64,000 bases of DNA, from positions 248,001-312,000 of the forward strand of contig NZ_BMHH01000001.1 in NCBI RefSeq assembly GCF_014640615.1. The letters run 5' to 3'. Positions 27,681-35,990 of the stretch are shown here, piece by piece. The translations under genes and the position numbers were made by a program. Source of the stretch: Paramesorhizobium endophyticum (GTDB taxonomy: Bacteria > Pseudomonadota > Alphaproteobacteria > Rhizobiales > Rhizobiaceae). The notes under the pieces are model-generated. The model had not been told where the DNA came from, did not search any database, and saw nothing but the letters and a program-made list of their open reading frames with translations. How positions within the stretch are numbered: position 1 is the stretch's first letter; each line of letters opens with the position of its first letter.

Positions 27681-27902
27681 TCAGGAACATTTCTCCTGTT
27701 GCCGACGGGCGCTTGCAAGCGGGATGACTTTCCCGCTCCGCTTCGTTACTTCCTTGGCATAAGCATCCTCGGCCTCGATAACCGCCATCGAAATTATATA
27801 AGCCAGTGTTTTAAATCGGTCCTGATCCACCATCTCGAAAAGATCACGCAGCATTTCTATTGTGTAAGATATTTTCGCTTCTTCATTTATGCCGGCAGAC
27901 AT
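27681..27902 (-). CDS. Small soluble protein of unknown function
   Basis: 73 residues starting MSAGINEEAKISYTIEMLRD and mostly helical, with the stretch FKTLAYIISMAVIEAEDAYA, then a basic tail. ATG at 27902 follows GGGGG; a longer reading to 27974 lacks a ribosome site. The 214-nt AT-rich stretch to its right holds its promoter and the tRNA gene. Proteins of this build recur in rhizobia without known function. Confidence 0.65.
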   Translation of the reverse strand: MSAGINEEAKISYTIEMLRDLFEMVDQDRFKTLAYIISMAVIEAEDAYAKEVTKRSGKVIPLASARRQQEKCS

Positions 27903-28116
27903 AAGACCCCCTTTAAATCTTAAAATAGAACAATCAACACATGTATTTAGAATTCCAAATCTTGGATTGATCAATCCATAAGTTATTAAATTAGAATATT
28001 TGGTTAAGCTTAGATATTTAGTTAATTTCTACTCAATTCGAACGGAACGAAATGAGCGGATTAAAAGCGCAGGATGTCAATTGCTGGTGGAAACAGGCTG
28101 GAATACAGCACGGAAT

Positions 28117-28190
28117 TGGAGCGGGTAGCGGGAATCGAACCCGCGCGTTCAGCTTGGGAAGCTGACAGGCTACCATTACATCATACCCGC
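28117..28190 (-). tRNA. tRNA-Gly (anticodon CCC)
   Basis: Read leftward, the acceptor stem GCGGGTA pairs with TACCCGC (7 bp). The anticodon stem TCAGC/GCTGA encloses the 7-nt loop TTCCCAA, so the anticodon is CCC. The T arm GCGGG-TTCGATT-CCCGC is complete, and CCA is encoded at the 3' end (28119-28117). It decodes GGG. The discriminator base is T. Confidence 0.95.
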
Positions 28191-28251
28191 AACGCAGCGT
28201 CCTTTAAATCGCGCCATAAGGCCGCTCTTGTCAAGCGGCGGCAACGCCCTC

Positions 28252-29343
28252 TCACCGAAAATGTTTCGAGAGCTTCAGCCCCTGCGCCTGATAGTGCGAG
28301 CCGAGGTCCGCGCCGTAGAGCGCTTGCGGGCGCGCCAGCATGTGTTCATAGATCAGCCGGCCGACGATCTGGCCGTGTTCCAGGATGAACGGCACCTCGT
28401 GGCTGCGCACTTCCAGCACCGCGCGGCTGCCCGTACCGCCCGCCGCCGTGTGGCCGAAGCCGGGATCGAAGAAGCCGGCATAATGGACGCGAAATTCGCC
28501 GACGAGCGGGTCGAAGGGCGTCATCTCGGCGGCGTAGAGCGGCGGCACATGCACCGCCTCGCGCGAAACGAGGATGTAGAACTCATCGGGGTCGAGCACC
28601 AGCTCGCCGCTGCCGCGGTCGTAGATCGGCTCCCAGAAGTCGAGCACGTCATGGGCGGCGCGCTTGTCCACATCGACCACGCCGGTGTGATGCTTGCCGC
28701 GATAGCCCACCAGGCCATCCTTGCCGCCGGTGAGATCGATGGAAAGCGCAATGCCGCCGCCAGTGATATTGGGCGTCTCCGACGCGACCAGGGTTTCGGC
28801 CGTGTGGAGCGCCAGCAGCTCGGCCTCGTCCAGCTGGGCGCGGCCCTTGCGGAAGCGTATCTGCGACAGGCGCGAGCCGGTGCGGGCGACGATGGGAAAT
28901 GTGCGCGGGCTGACTTCGAGATAGAGCGGGCCGTTATAGCCTGCGGGAACCTTGTCGAACTCCTGCGCCCCATCGACGATGACGCGGGTGAAGATATCGA
29001 GCCGCCCGGTGGAGCTTTTGGGATTGGCGGAGGCCGAGAGGTCGGCAGGCAGCGCCAGCGCCTCCAGAAGCGGCACGATATAGACGCAGCCCGTCTCCAG
29101 CACCGCACCTGCCGTCAGGTCGATCTCGTGCAGCTTCAGCCGCTCCAGCTTATCGATAACAGGCGTGCCCGGCCCCGGCATGAAGGAGGCGCGGACACGA
29201 TAGGCCTTGTGCCCCAGCCGCAGATCGAGGCTCGCCGGCTGGATCTGGTCGGCGTCGAGCGGCTTCGGTGCGGCAAGCGCTCCGCTCTGCCACAGCGCTG
29301 CGATATCCGCATCCGCCAAAATCCCTGCGTTCCGCTTGGTCAT
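28252..29343 (-). CDS. dcd: 2'-Deoxycytidine 5'-triphosphate deaminase, double-length form
   Basis: 363 residues, about twice the length of a typical Dcd (near 190). Dcd makes dUTP from dCTP for thymidylate synthesis. The first half has PASLDLRLGHKAYRVRASF and NPKSSTGRLDIFTRVI, followed by GPLYLEVSPRTFPIV. The second half repeats the pattern with FRVHYAGFFDPGFGH, AVLEVRSHEVPFILEHGQIV and GRLIYEHM. It thus looks like two fused dUTPase/Dcd folds, a form known in alphaproteobacteria. ATG at 29343 has GAGGTG five nucleotides upstream; the GTG at 29349 is less likely. It is divergent from the riboswitch and metZ. Confidence 0.9.
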   Translation of the reverse strand: MTKRNAGILADADIAALWQSGALAAPKPLDADQIQPASLDLRLGHKAYRVRASFMPGPGTPVIDKLERLKLHEIDLTAGAVLETGCVYIVPLLEALALPADLSASANPKSSTGRLDIFTRVIVDGAQEFDKVPAGYNGPLYLEVSPRTFPIVARTGSRLSQIRFRKGRAQLDEAELLALHTAETLVASETPNITGGGIALSIDLTGGKDGLVGYRGKHHTGVVDVDKRAAHDVLDFWEPIYDRGSGELVLDPDEFYILVSREAVHVPPLYAAEMTPFDPLVGEFRVHYAGFFDPGFGHTAAGGTGSRAVLEVRSHEVPFILEHGQIVGRLIYEHMLARPQALYGADLGSHYQAQGLKLSKHFR

Positions 29344-29466
29344 ACGCACCTCACTACACTCTTGCCTGCGCCGTCTGCCTCACCTTCGCAGCACAATTAT
29401 TTGCTTGAACCTTTAGCGACCTGCCCGATTGACGCAAGGCTTCAACAGGACTAAAGCATCCTTATC

Positions 29467-29519
29467 CCGTGGTGATTTGGCCGGCCGGCTTGCAGCCACG
29501 TTAAAGAATTCGCTAAAGG
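29467..29519 (+). promoter_or_regulatory. SAM-II riboswitch
   Basis: Matches the SAM-II (metA) pseudoknot in order: CCGTGGTGATTTGGCC, GGCCGGCTTGCAGCCACG, TTAAAGAATTCGCTAAAGG. The CGTGG/CCACG stem and the 3' GCTAAAGG strand of the pseudoknot are both present. It binds S-adenosylmethionine. A strong intrinsic terminator follows at once, so high SAM should stop transcription into metZ. Confidence 0.93.
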
Positions 29520-29536
29520 AGGCCACGGTCCCCGCA

Positions 29537-29570
29537 CCGGCCTTTTGCGTTTTCGCAAGGCCGGTTTTTT
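29537..29570 (+). terminator. Intrinsic terminator of the metZ leader
   Basis: CCGGCCTT-TT-GCG, loop TTTT, CGCAAGGCCGG, then six T (29565-29570). It stands between the SAM-II aptamer and metZ and is the likely off switch. The aptamer and hairpin do not overlap directly, so an intervening strand may mediate the switch. Confidence 0.85.
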
Positions 29571-29618
29571 ATTGGCCCCAGTCCGATACTGCGAGGCCAG
29601 ATTTGGCAGGTGGACCCG

Positions 29619-30812
29619 ATGACTGACAAGACCAACCGCAATTTCCGCCCCGCGACGCAACTCATCCATGGCGGCACGCTACGCTCCGGCTTCGGCGAGA
29701 CGTCCGAAGCGATTTTCCTGACGCAGGGCTTTGTCTATGACTCAGCGGAAGCGGCGGAAGCGCGCTTCAAGGGCGAGGAACCCGGCTTCATCTATTCCCG
29801 CTACGCCAACCCCACCACGGACATGTTCGAAAAGCGCATGTGCGCGCTCGAGGACGCAGAAGATGCGCGCGCCACGGCCTCCGGCATGGCGGCGGTGGCG
29901 GCTGCCATTCTCTGCCAGGTCAAGGCGGGCGACCATGTTCTGGCCGCGCGCGCGCTCTTCGGCTCCTGCCGGTACGTCATCGAGACCTTGCTGCCGAAAT
30001 ATGGCGTCGATTTCACGCTAATCGACGGCTCGAAGGTGGAAAACTGGGAGCGGGCCATCCGCCCCAATACCCGCGCGCTGTTCCTCGAAAGCCCGACAAA
30101 CCCGACGCTCGAAGTGGTTGATATCGCCAAGGTCGCCGAAATCGCCAATTCGGTGGGCGCCAAGCTGATCGTCGACAATGTCTTCGCCACGCCGCTCTTC
30201 CAGAAGCCGCTGGAACTGGGCGCGCATATCGTCGTCTATTCCGCGACCAAGCATATTGACGGCCAGGGCCGGTGTCTTGGCGGCGTGATCCTCTCCGACA
30301 AGCAGTGGATTGACGAAAATTTGCACGAATATTTCCGCCACACCGGGCCAGGCCTCAGCCCGTTCAATTCCTGGCTCCTCTTGAAGGGGCTTGAAACGCT
30401 GCCCATTCGCGTTCGGCAGCAGACGGACAGCGCGGGCAAGATCGCGGATTTCCTGGCCGGGCACAAAAACATCGCCCGCGTCATCTATCCGGGCCGCGCC
30501 GACCATCCGCAGGCGGATATCATCGCGCGCCAGATGAGCGGCGGCTCGTCCCTCATCGCCTTCGACCTCAAGGGCGGCAAGAAGGCGGCCTTCGCCTTCG
30601 AGAATGCGCTGGAAGTGATCCTGCTTTCCAACAATCTGGGCGACGCCAAGAGCCTCATCACCCACCCCGCCACCACCACGCACAAGAACCTCTCGGAAGA
30701 GGCGCGCGCGGAAGCGGGCATCACGCAGGGCATGCTGCGGCTTTCGGTCGGGCTGGAGGATGTGGACGATCTTCTCGAAGATATCGACGCGGCGTTGAAC
30801 GTGGCGGGATAG
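29619..30812 (+). CDS. metZ: O-succinylhomoserine sulfhydrylase
   Basis: 397 residues, a pyridoxal-phosphate enzyme of the Cys/Met metabolism class. It joins sulfide and O-succinylhomoserine to homocysteine for methionine synthesis. Blocks seen are TQLIHGGTLRSGFGETSEAI, YSRYANPT, the LIVDNVFATP strand with the cofactor aspartate, and the PLP lysine in YSATKHIDGQGRCLGG. SLITHPATTTH lies near the end. ATG at 29619 follows AGGTGG; the GTG at 29610 is inside that site. Regulated by the SAM-II switch upstream. Confidence 0.95.
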   Translation: MTDKTNRNFRPATQLIHGGTLRSGFGETSEAIFLTQGFVYDSAEAAEARFKGEEPGFIYSRYANPTTDMFEKRMCALEDAEDARATASGMAAVAAAILCQVKAGDHVLAARALFGSCRYVIETLLPKYGVDFTLIDGSKVENWERAIRPNTRALFLESPTNPTLEVVDIAKVAEIANSVGAKLIVDNVFATPLFQKPLELGAHIVVYSATKHIDGQGRCLGGVILSDKQWIDENLHEYFRHTGPGLSPFNSWLLLKGLETLPIRVRQQTDSAGKIADFLAGHKNIARVIYPGRADHPQADIIARQMSGGSSLIAFDLKGGKKAAFAFENALEVILLSNNLGDAKSLITHPATTTHKNLSEEARAEAGITQGMLRLSVGLEDVDDLLEDIDAALNVAG

Positions 30813-30899
30813 CTTACCCGGAAGGCGTGTTATTTTAGCGTTGACGAACGCCCACAACTCCGCAATATCTTCCTGGTTGCAAAGCTCGGGGGAGATTTC

Positions 30900-31292
30900 A
30901 TGTATCGTGCAATTACACAGCAGATCGAAGTCGTCGTTGAACCATTCTACCTGGAAGAGCAGTCGGACCCAGATGAATACCGCTACGTCTTCGGCTACAA
31001 AGTGACGATCGCCAACAATTCGGAGGAAACCGTTCAGTTACGCTCCCGCCATTGGCGGATCACGGACGAGAACGGCCGCGTCGAGGAAGTCCACGGCGCG
31101 GGCGTCGTCGGCGAGCAGCCGGTGCTCGATCCCGGCGATTCCTATCAATATTCATCAGGCTGCCCCTTATCCACGCCTTCAGGGGTCATGGTTGGGCGCT
31201 ACCAGATGAAGGGCGAAGGCGGCAAGGATTTCGAAATCGAAATTCCCGCCTTCTCATTGGATCGGCCGGATCAAAGGCGGACGGTGAATTAG
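30900..31292 (+). CDS. apaG: ApaG protein
   Basis: 130 residues forming a fibronectin-III-like fold. It begins [20 protein letters not shown]. Family blocks are [40 protein letters not shown] and [17 protein letters not shown]. ApaG has been linked to cobalt resistance and magnesium efflux in enterobacteria, but its biochemical role is unsettled. It lies 87 nt after metZ, with GGGGGAG before the ATG. A type C repeat follows. Confidence 0.95.
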   Translation: MYRAITQQIEVVVEPFYLEEQSDPDEYRYVFGYKVTIANNSEETVQLRSRHWRITDENGRVEEVHGAGVVGEQPVLDPGDSYQYSSGCPLSTPSGVMVGRYQMKGEGGKDFEIEIPAFSLDRPDQRRTVN

Positions 31293-31318
31293 AGCGGATC
31301 ATGTTTTGATGGATTCGC

Positions 31319-31461
31319 CAAGCGCCCTCGCCCTTCGAGGCTTCGTTCCGCTGCGCACCTCAGGATGAGGGCTACTGTGACGTTGCGGTCCCTTCACCCT
31401 CATGGTGAGGTGTGAATGGAGCGCAGCGGAATGAGCCTCGAACCACGGGGGTGAAGGGCGC
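31319..31461. repeat. Type C palindromic element, copy 2
   Basis: About 143 bp, from CAAGCGCCCTCGCCCTTCG to the AACCACGGGGGTGAAGGGCG end, with internal CCTCAGGATGAGGG and CCCTCATGGTGAGG arms. It fills most of the gap between apaG and the convergent hslO, together with part of a GTGAGTA unit near 31513. Confidence 0.8.
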
Positions 31462-31526
31462 ACAGTTGGTTCCGTGTAAATGTGAGATGAGCCAAGCGAT
31501 AGATATTCCCACTACCGCTTCACTAC

Positions 31527-32546
31527 TCACTCCTTCACAAACTCTTTCGGATCGAACTCATACAGCGTCGAGCAGAATTCGCAGGTGACGGCGATTTTGC
31601 CGTCCTCGATGCTGTCATCGATCTCTTCCGCGGTGAAGCCTTCGAGCACGCCGCGGATTTTTTCCCGTGAGCAGGAGCATTCGTCGATGACAGGCGCGGG
31701 CTCGAAGACCCGCACGCCGCGCTCGTGGAACAGGCGGTAGAGCAGCCGCTCGGCACCGACCTGCGGGTCCGTCAGTTCGGAGCTTTCGACCGTGCCGACC
31801 AGCGACCGAACCTCGAGCCAATCATCGTCCTCATATTGCCCGTCATCATCCTCGTCCGCGCCATGCGGCGCGTCGCCGCCGGGCAGGTCTCTCTGCCGCA
31901 TCCGTAGTTCGGACTCCGGCAGGAACTGCACGAGAAGGCCGCCCGCGCGCCATTGCTCCACCGCCTTGCCGTTCCTGCGCTCGATGAGCTTGGCGACGGA
32001 GAGGCGGATTTCGGTGGGAATTTGTTCCGACTGGCGGAAATAGGCGTGGGCGATATCCTCCAGGCTCGACCCGTCGAGCGCGACGATGCCCTGATAGCGC
32101 TGCATATAAGCGCCCTGGTCGATGGTGAGCGCCAGCGTGCCGCGGCCCAGAAGCTCTTCCGGCGCGGTCCGGCCCGTGGCGACCGCTTGCGCCAGACGCT
32201 CCGCATCGAACCGCGCATAAGCGCGCACCGATTTCGGCGTGTTGAAATCGACGACCAGCATATCGACCGGACCGTCCGACTGGGTCTGGAAGATGAACTT
32301 GCCGTCGAATTTCAGCGAGGTGCCAAGCAGGACGGTGAGCACGATGGCCTCGGCCAGCAGCCGCGCCACCTCCTCCGGGTAATCGTGACGCGAAAGGATG
32401 CTGTCGAGGATCGGCCCGAGCTGCACGGCACGACCGCGCGCGTCCAGCGCTTCCACCTGGAACGGCACCACCGCATCGTCGCCGGCGAAATGAAAATCGC
32501 CGAGCGATGCGCCGCCCGCTTCGCCCCTGCCGTAAATCTCAACCAT
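31527..32546 (-). CDS. hslO: Redox-regulated chaperone Hsp33
   Basis: 339 residues. Hsp33 becomes an ATP-independent holdase under oxidative stress, when its zinc-binding cysteines form disulfides. The C-terminal CSC in DECSCSREK and CEFC in [11 protein letters not shown] supply the four zinc ligands. A notable acidic insert ([13 protein letters not shown]) precedes the C-terminal part. Its ATG lies 8 nt inside the end of argF, so hslO is last in the argD-argF-hslO unit. Confidence 0.95.
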   Translation of the reverse strand: MVEIYGRGEAGGASLGDFHFAGDDAVVPFQVEALDARGRAVQLGPILDSILSRHDYPEEVARLLAEAIVLTVLLGTSLKFDGKFIFQTQSDGPVDMLVVDFNTPKSVRAYARFDAERLAQAVATGRTAPEELLGRGTLALTIDQGAYMQRYQGIVALDGSSLEDIAHAYFRQSEQIPTEIRLSVAKLIERRNGKAVEQWRAGGLLVQFLPESELRMRQRDLPGGDAPHGADEDDDGQYEDDDWLEVRSLVGTVESSELTDPQVGAERLLYRLFHERGVRVFEPAPVIDECSCSREKIRGVLEGFTAEEIDDSIEDGKIAVTCEFCSTLYEFDPKEFVKE

Positions 32547-33486
32547 GCGCGCGCGCCCCTTCCAGACACCAGGCGAGGATTGCCTTCTGGGCGTGGAGAC
32601 GGTTCTCCGCCTCGTCGAAGACGACCGAATGCGGCCCGTCGATCACATCGTCAGTCACTTCCTCGCCGCGATGGGCGGGCAGGCAGTGCATGAACAGCGC
32701 ATCGGGCCTGGCGCGGCCCATCAGGCGCTGGTTGACCTGGTAGGGCATGAAGACATTGTGGCCGCGCGCGCGGTCCTCCTGGCCCATCGAGACCCAGGTG
32801 TCCGTGACGACACAGTCCGCGCCCGTCACAGCCTCGACAGGGTCCGTGGTGGAAAGAATGCGCGCTCCATTGGTCCTGGCCCAATCGAGATAGGAGCCAT
32901 GCGGCTCACTGCCCTCGGGTGTGGCGATGTTGAGGTTGAAATCGAACCGCGCGGAAGCCTCGACCAGCGAATGCAGCACGTTGTTGCCGTCGCCGGTCCA
33001 GGCGAAGGTGCGCCCTTTTACGGGTCCGCGACGCTCCTCATAGGTCAGCACATCGGCCATGATCTGGCAGGGATGCGTGTCGTCGGTCAGGCCGTTGATG
33101 ACGGGAACGGTTGCGTTTTCGGCCAACTCGATCATCCGGTCATGCGTTGTGGTGCGGATCATGATGATATCGACATAGCGCGACAGCACCTTCGCGGTAT
33201 CAGCGATGGTTTCGCTGCGGCCGAGCTGCATCTCCGATCCGGTCAGCATGATCGTCTCGCCGCCCAGTTGGCGCATGGCGACATCAAAGGAAACGCGGGT
33301 TCGCGTCGAGGGCTTGTCGAAGATCATCGCCAGTACCTTGCCGGCAAAGGGCTTCTCGATCTCGCCAGCCTTGAGACGCTCCTTGCGGGAGCGAGCATCG
33401 TCGAGAATGCGCCGCAGCTCCTGCGCAGAAACGGCGGAAAGATCGGTAAAATGCCTGATATCCTGCTTCATCGTCATGCCGTTCAC
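32539..33486 (-). CDS. argF: Ornithine carbamoyltransferase
   Basis: Up to 315 residues. It makes citrulline from ornithine and carbamoyl phosphate in arginine synthesis. STRTR in [13 protein letters not shown] binds carbamoyl phosphate, [11 protein letters not shown] holds the HPCQ site, and [13 protein letters not shown] is the ornithine loop. The start is uncertain: GTG at 33486 overlaps the argD stop as GTGA and has GGAAGA upstream, while ATGs at 33477 and 33471 are also in frame. I kept the GTG because of the coupling. It is second in the argD-argF-hslO unit. Confidence 0.95.
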   Translation of the reverse strand: MNGMTMKQDIRHFTDLSAVSAQELRRILDDARSRKERLKAGEIEKPFAGKVLAMIFDKPSTRTRVSFDVAMRQLGGETIMLTGSEMQLGRSETIADTAKVLSRYVDIIMIRTTTHDRMIELAENATVPVINGLTDDTHPCQIMADVLTYEERRGPVKGRTFAWTGDGNNVLHSLVEASARFDFNLNIATPEGSEPHGSYLDWARTNGARILSTTDPVEAVTGADCVVTDTWVSMGQEDRARGHNVFMPYQVNQRLMGRARPDALFMHCLPAHRGEEVTDDVIDGPHSVVFDEAENRLHAQKAILAWCLEGARAHG

Positions 33487-34685
33487 GCTGTCTTCCTATT
33501 GGCAACCGAAAGCCGCTCACACGCGGCCTCGATGCGGGCGAGGCCGTCACGCAGCTCTTCCTCGGTCACGATCAGCGGCGGCAGCAGGCGCACCGCATTG
33601 TCGCCGGCGCCGACGCTCAGCAGATGCTCGTCGCGCAGCGCCTGGACGAACGTCGTATTGGGAACCACGCATTTGACGCCGGTCAGAAGCCCGCGCCCGC
33701 GCACGTCAGCCACCACATCGGGATAGCGGTCGGCGATAGAGGCAAGCCCCTGCTTGAAGACGAGCTCCATCCGGCGCACATGATCGAGGAAACCATCGGC
33801 GAGCACCACATCGAGCACGGCGTTGCCGACCGCCATGGCCAGCGGATTGCCGCCAAAAGTGGTGCCATGGACGCCTGCCGTCATGCCCTTGGCGGCCTCG
33901 GCGGTCGCAAGGCATGCGCCCATCGGGAAGCCGCCGCCGATGCCCTTGGCCACTGCCATGATATCCGGTGTGACGCCCGCCCATTCATGGGAAAAGAGCT
34001 TGCCGGTGCGCCCGACGCCGGTCTGAACCTCATCGAGGATGAGGAGCAGTCCCTGCTCGTCGCACAATTTGCGCAGCATGCGGAGAAACTCCTCCGGCAC
34101 CTGGCGCAAGCCGCCCTCGCCCTGCACCGGCTCGATGAGAAAGCCAGCCGTCTCGGGCGTGATCGCGGCCTTCAGCGCCTTCTCATCGTCAAAAGGCACC
34201 TGGTCGAAGCCATCGACCTTGGGGCCGAAGCCTTCGAGATATTTGGCCTGCCCGCCTGCGGCGATCGTCGCCAGTGTGCGCCCGTGGAAAGCCCCCTCGA
34301 ATGTGATGATGCGGTAGCGCTCCGGCTGGCCATTGACATAATGATAGCGGCGCGCGGTCTTGATCGCGCATTCGAGCGCCTCGGCACCGGAATTGGTGAA
34401 GAAGACCTTGTCGGCAAAAGTGGCATCCACCAGCCTCTGGCCGAGCTTCTCCTGCCCGGGGATCTCATAGACGTTGGAGACATGCCAGAGTTTCTCAGCC
34501 TGGGATGTCAGCGCCTCGACCAGATGGGGGTGCGAGTGGCCCAGCGAGTTGACGGCGATACCCGCAGCGAAATCCAGATAACGATCGCCCTTCTCGGTAA
34601 TCAGCCAGACGCCCTCGCCTCGCTCGAAGCGCAAACCGGCACGATTAAAAGTGTCGTAGAGCGGTTGCACGGTCGATTGGGTCAT
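33483..34685 (-). CDS. argD: Acetylornithine aminotransferase
   Basis: 400 residues, a class III pyridoxal-phosphate aminotransferase. It converts N-acetylglutamate semialdehyde to N-acetylornithine and may also serve lysine synthesis. [34 protein letters not shown] and [13 protein letters not shown] mark the family. The PLP lysine is in [15 protein letters not shown]. The ATG at 34685 has AGGAGG eleven nucleotides upstream. It leads the argD-argF-hslO unit, from a promoter at about 34797-34825. Confidence 0.96.
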   Translation of the reverse strand: MTQSTVQPLYDTFNRAGLRFERGEGVWLITEKGDRYLDFAAGIAVNSLGHSHPHLVEALTSQAEKLWHVSNVYEIPGQEKLGQRLVDATFADKVFFTNSGAEALECAIKTARRYHYVNGQPERYRIITFEGAFHGRTLATIAAGGQAKYLEGFGPKVDGFDQVPFDDEKALKAAITPETAGFLIEPVQGEGGLRQVPEEFLRMLRKLCDEQGLLLILDEVQTGVGRTGKLFSHEWAGVTPDIMAVAKGIGGGFPMGACLATAEAAKGMTAGVHGTTFGGNPLAMAVGNAVLDVVLADGFLDHVRRMELVFKQGLASIADRYPDVVADVRGRGLLTGVKCVVPNTTFVQALRDEHLLSVGAGDNAVRLLPPLIVTEEELRDGLARIEAACERLSVANRKTA

Positions 34686-34760
34686 GCCAGTCGGGCCTCC
34701 TAGCCTTGAAAAGCGTGGGTGCGGGATGAGCCGTTTCCGGCGGGCCCCGCGCGGACGAAA

Positions 34761-34786
34761 TCAAAAAGCCGCCCCCAGGGCGGCTT
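34761..34786 (-). terminator. Terminator-like hairpin in the argD leader
   Basis: Read leftward: AAGCCGCCC, loop TGG, GGGCGGCTT, then TTTTTG. The stem is 9 bp with a U-run, the build of an intrinsic terminator. It lies only a few nucleotides after the predicted argD start point, so it may be an attenuator or a 5'-end stability hairpin. Confidence 0.6.
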
Positions 34787-34796
34787 CAAGAACTGC

Positions 34797-34825
34797 AATA
34801 TCATGCGGGAAGGCTTAAATGTCAA
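34797..34825 (-). promoter_or_regulatory. Sigma-70-type promoter of argD-argF-hslO
   Basis: Leftward TTGACA (34825-34820), a 17-nt spacer and GATATT (34802-34797). The predicted start is near 34790, about 105 nt before argD. Confidence 0.7.
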
Positions 34826-34876
34826 TTGAAGCCGGCGAGCGGTTTTTTCTCACGGAAAATTTGTTTGTCCCCAAAA

Positions 34877-35077
34877 GAGTCACAAAAAGCAGATAGTTGG
34901 TACCCAAGTTGGGGAAAACCGAAAAAACCAAATCAGTGTGGCCGCACGACTCTTGTCACGGAGTCACCCGTTAATGTAGCTTCCCCGCAGTAAAAACTAG
35001 ATTTCGTGCGGCGGACCTAGTCATCCGGATAGATGTAGTAGTTTCGTCTGGGGCAACCCGGTCAGGACGATGGATTC
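34877..35077. promoter_or_regulatory. Cluster of four GANTC methylation sites before gcrA
   Basis: GAGTC at 34877 and 34961, GACTC at 34948 and GATTC at 35073. GANTC is methylated by CcrM in Alphaproteobacteria, and GcrA binds methylated GANTC promoters, so gcrA may be under CcrM or its own control. The rest of the 426-nt gap between argD and gcrA holds the argD promoter, the hairpin and no gene. Confidence 0.6.
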
Positions 35078-35111
35078 CGGATGAAATGTTAAGAAATTGG
35101 AGCCCAGGACA

Positions 35112-35654
35112 ATGAACTGGACAGACGAGCGCGTCGAACTGCTTAAGAAATTGTGGGGTGAAGGGCTCAGTGCCAGCCAGATCGCAGCACAGCTTGGCGG
35201 AGTGAGCCGCAACGCGGTCATCGGCAAGGTACACCGGCTGAAACTGTCGGGGCGCGGCAAAACGTCCGCGGCGCCGGCCCGCAGCAAGAAGGTCAATACG
35301 CCCACCAGCACCGTGCGTTCCACCACATCGCATGCAAGCTCCGGCGCGAGCCAGCAGACCATGGTCCGCACCACCGTCACCAAGAGCATCGGCGCGACGG
35401 CCCTGCAGGCGGAATATGCGGTGGAAGCGGTGGCGCATACTGTGATCCGGCCCACGGCGGATGTGGTGGTGCCGATCTCGCGCCGCCTTTCGCTGCTGCA
35501 ATTGAGCGAGCGGACCTGCAAATGGCCGATCGGCGACCCGCTCAACGAGGATTTCCATTTCTGCGGCAATGATTCCGCCGAAACGGGGCCTTATTGCGGC
35601 TATCACTCCAAGCTTGCTTTCCAGCCGGTCTCGGAACGCCGCCGCGCGCGGTGA
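35112..35654 (+). CDS. gcrA: Cell-cycle regulator GcrA
   Basis: 180 residues. GcrA binds RNA polymerase sigma-70 and activates promoters holding methylated GANTC sites in the alphaproteobacterial cell cycle. The N-terminal MNWTDERVELLKKLWGEGLS, AAQLGGVSRNAVIGKVHRL is the helix-turn-helix. A variable Ser/Thr/Ala linker follows. The C-terminal LLQLSERTCKWPIGDP and FHFCGNDS, ETGPYCGYHSKLA is the sigma-binding domain with conserved cysteines. ATG at 35112 is preceded by AGGACA. It is divergent from argD. Confidence 0.96.
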   Translation: MNWTDERVELLKKLWGEGLSASQIAAQLGGVSRNAVIGKVHRLKLSGRGKTSAAPARSKKVNTPTSTVRSTTSHASSGASQQTMVRTTVTKSIGATALQAEYAVEAVAHTVIRPTADVVVPISRRLSLLQLSERTCKWPIGDPLNEDFHFCGNDSAETGPYCGYHSKLAFQPVSERRRAR

Positions 35655-35788
35655 GGCGGGCGGGTATTCATCTGCAAATATTGCGCCGTCTCGGTGCGGC
35701 AAAAATCAGATTCTGGTAAGAATTTAGATTCAGCCCTTGCGGCTCAGCCTACGCATCATTTTCAAAATTGAAACGGTGGCGGGGCAGT

Positions 35789-35944
35789 ACCCCCCTCTGT
35801 CCTCCCGGACATCTCCCCCACTAGGGGGAGATTGGATGGGAAGACCGCTTTCGCCAATCGTCAACGTCGCAAGATAAAGCGCCTTCATCAATGAAGACCA
35901 ATCCCCCCTTGTGGGGGGAGATGTCCGGCAGGACAGAGGGGGGT
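35789..35944. repeat. Type A palindromic element, copy 3
   Basis: 156 bp, same arms as the other type A elements. Its centre contains CAACGTCGCAAGATAAAGCG, much like copy 4. It fills half of the 336-nt gap between convergent gcrA and phoR; the rest is without recognisable features. Confidence 0.9.
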
Positions 35945-35990
35945 GTCTGGCTCTCCGATCAAAACATCATTTACTTGAGCGGCTCGCCGC

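Noticed and set aside
28074-28388. Plus-strand frame containing VAGIEPARSAWEADRL
   Set aside because: This well-known false protein comes from reading the tRNA-Gly gene on its complementary strand.
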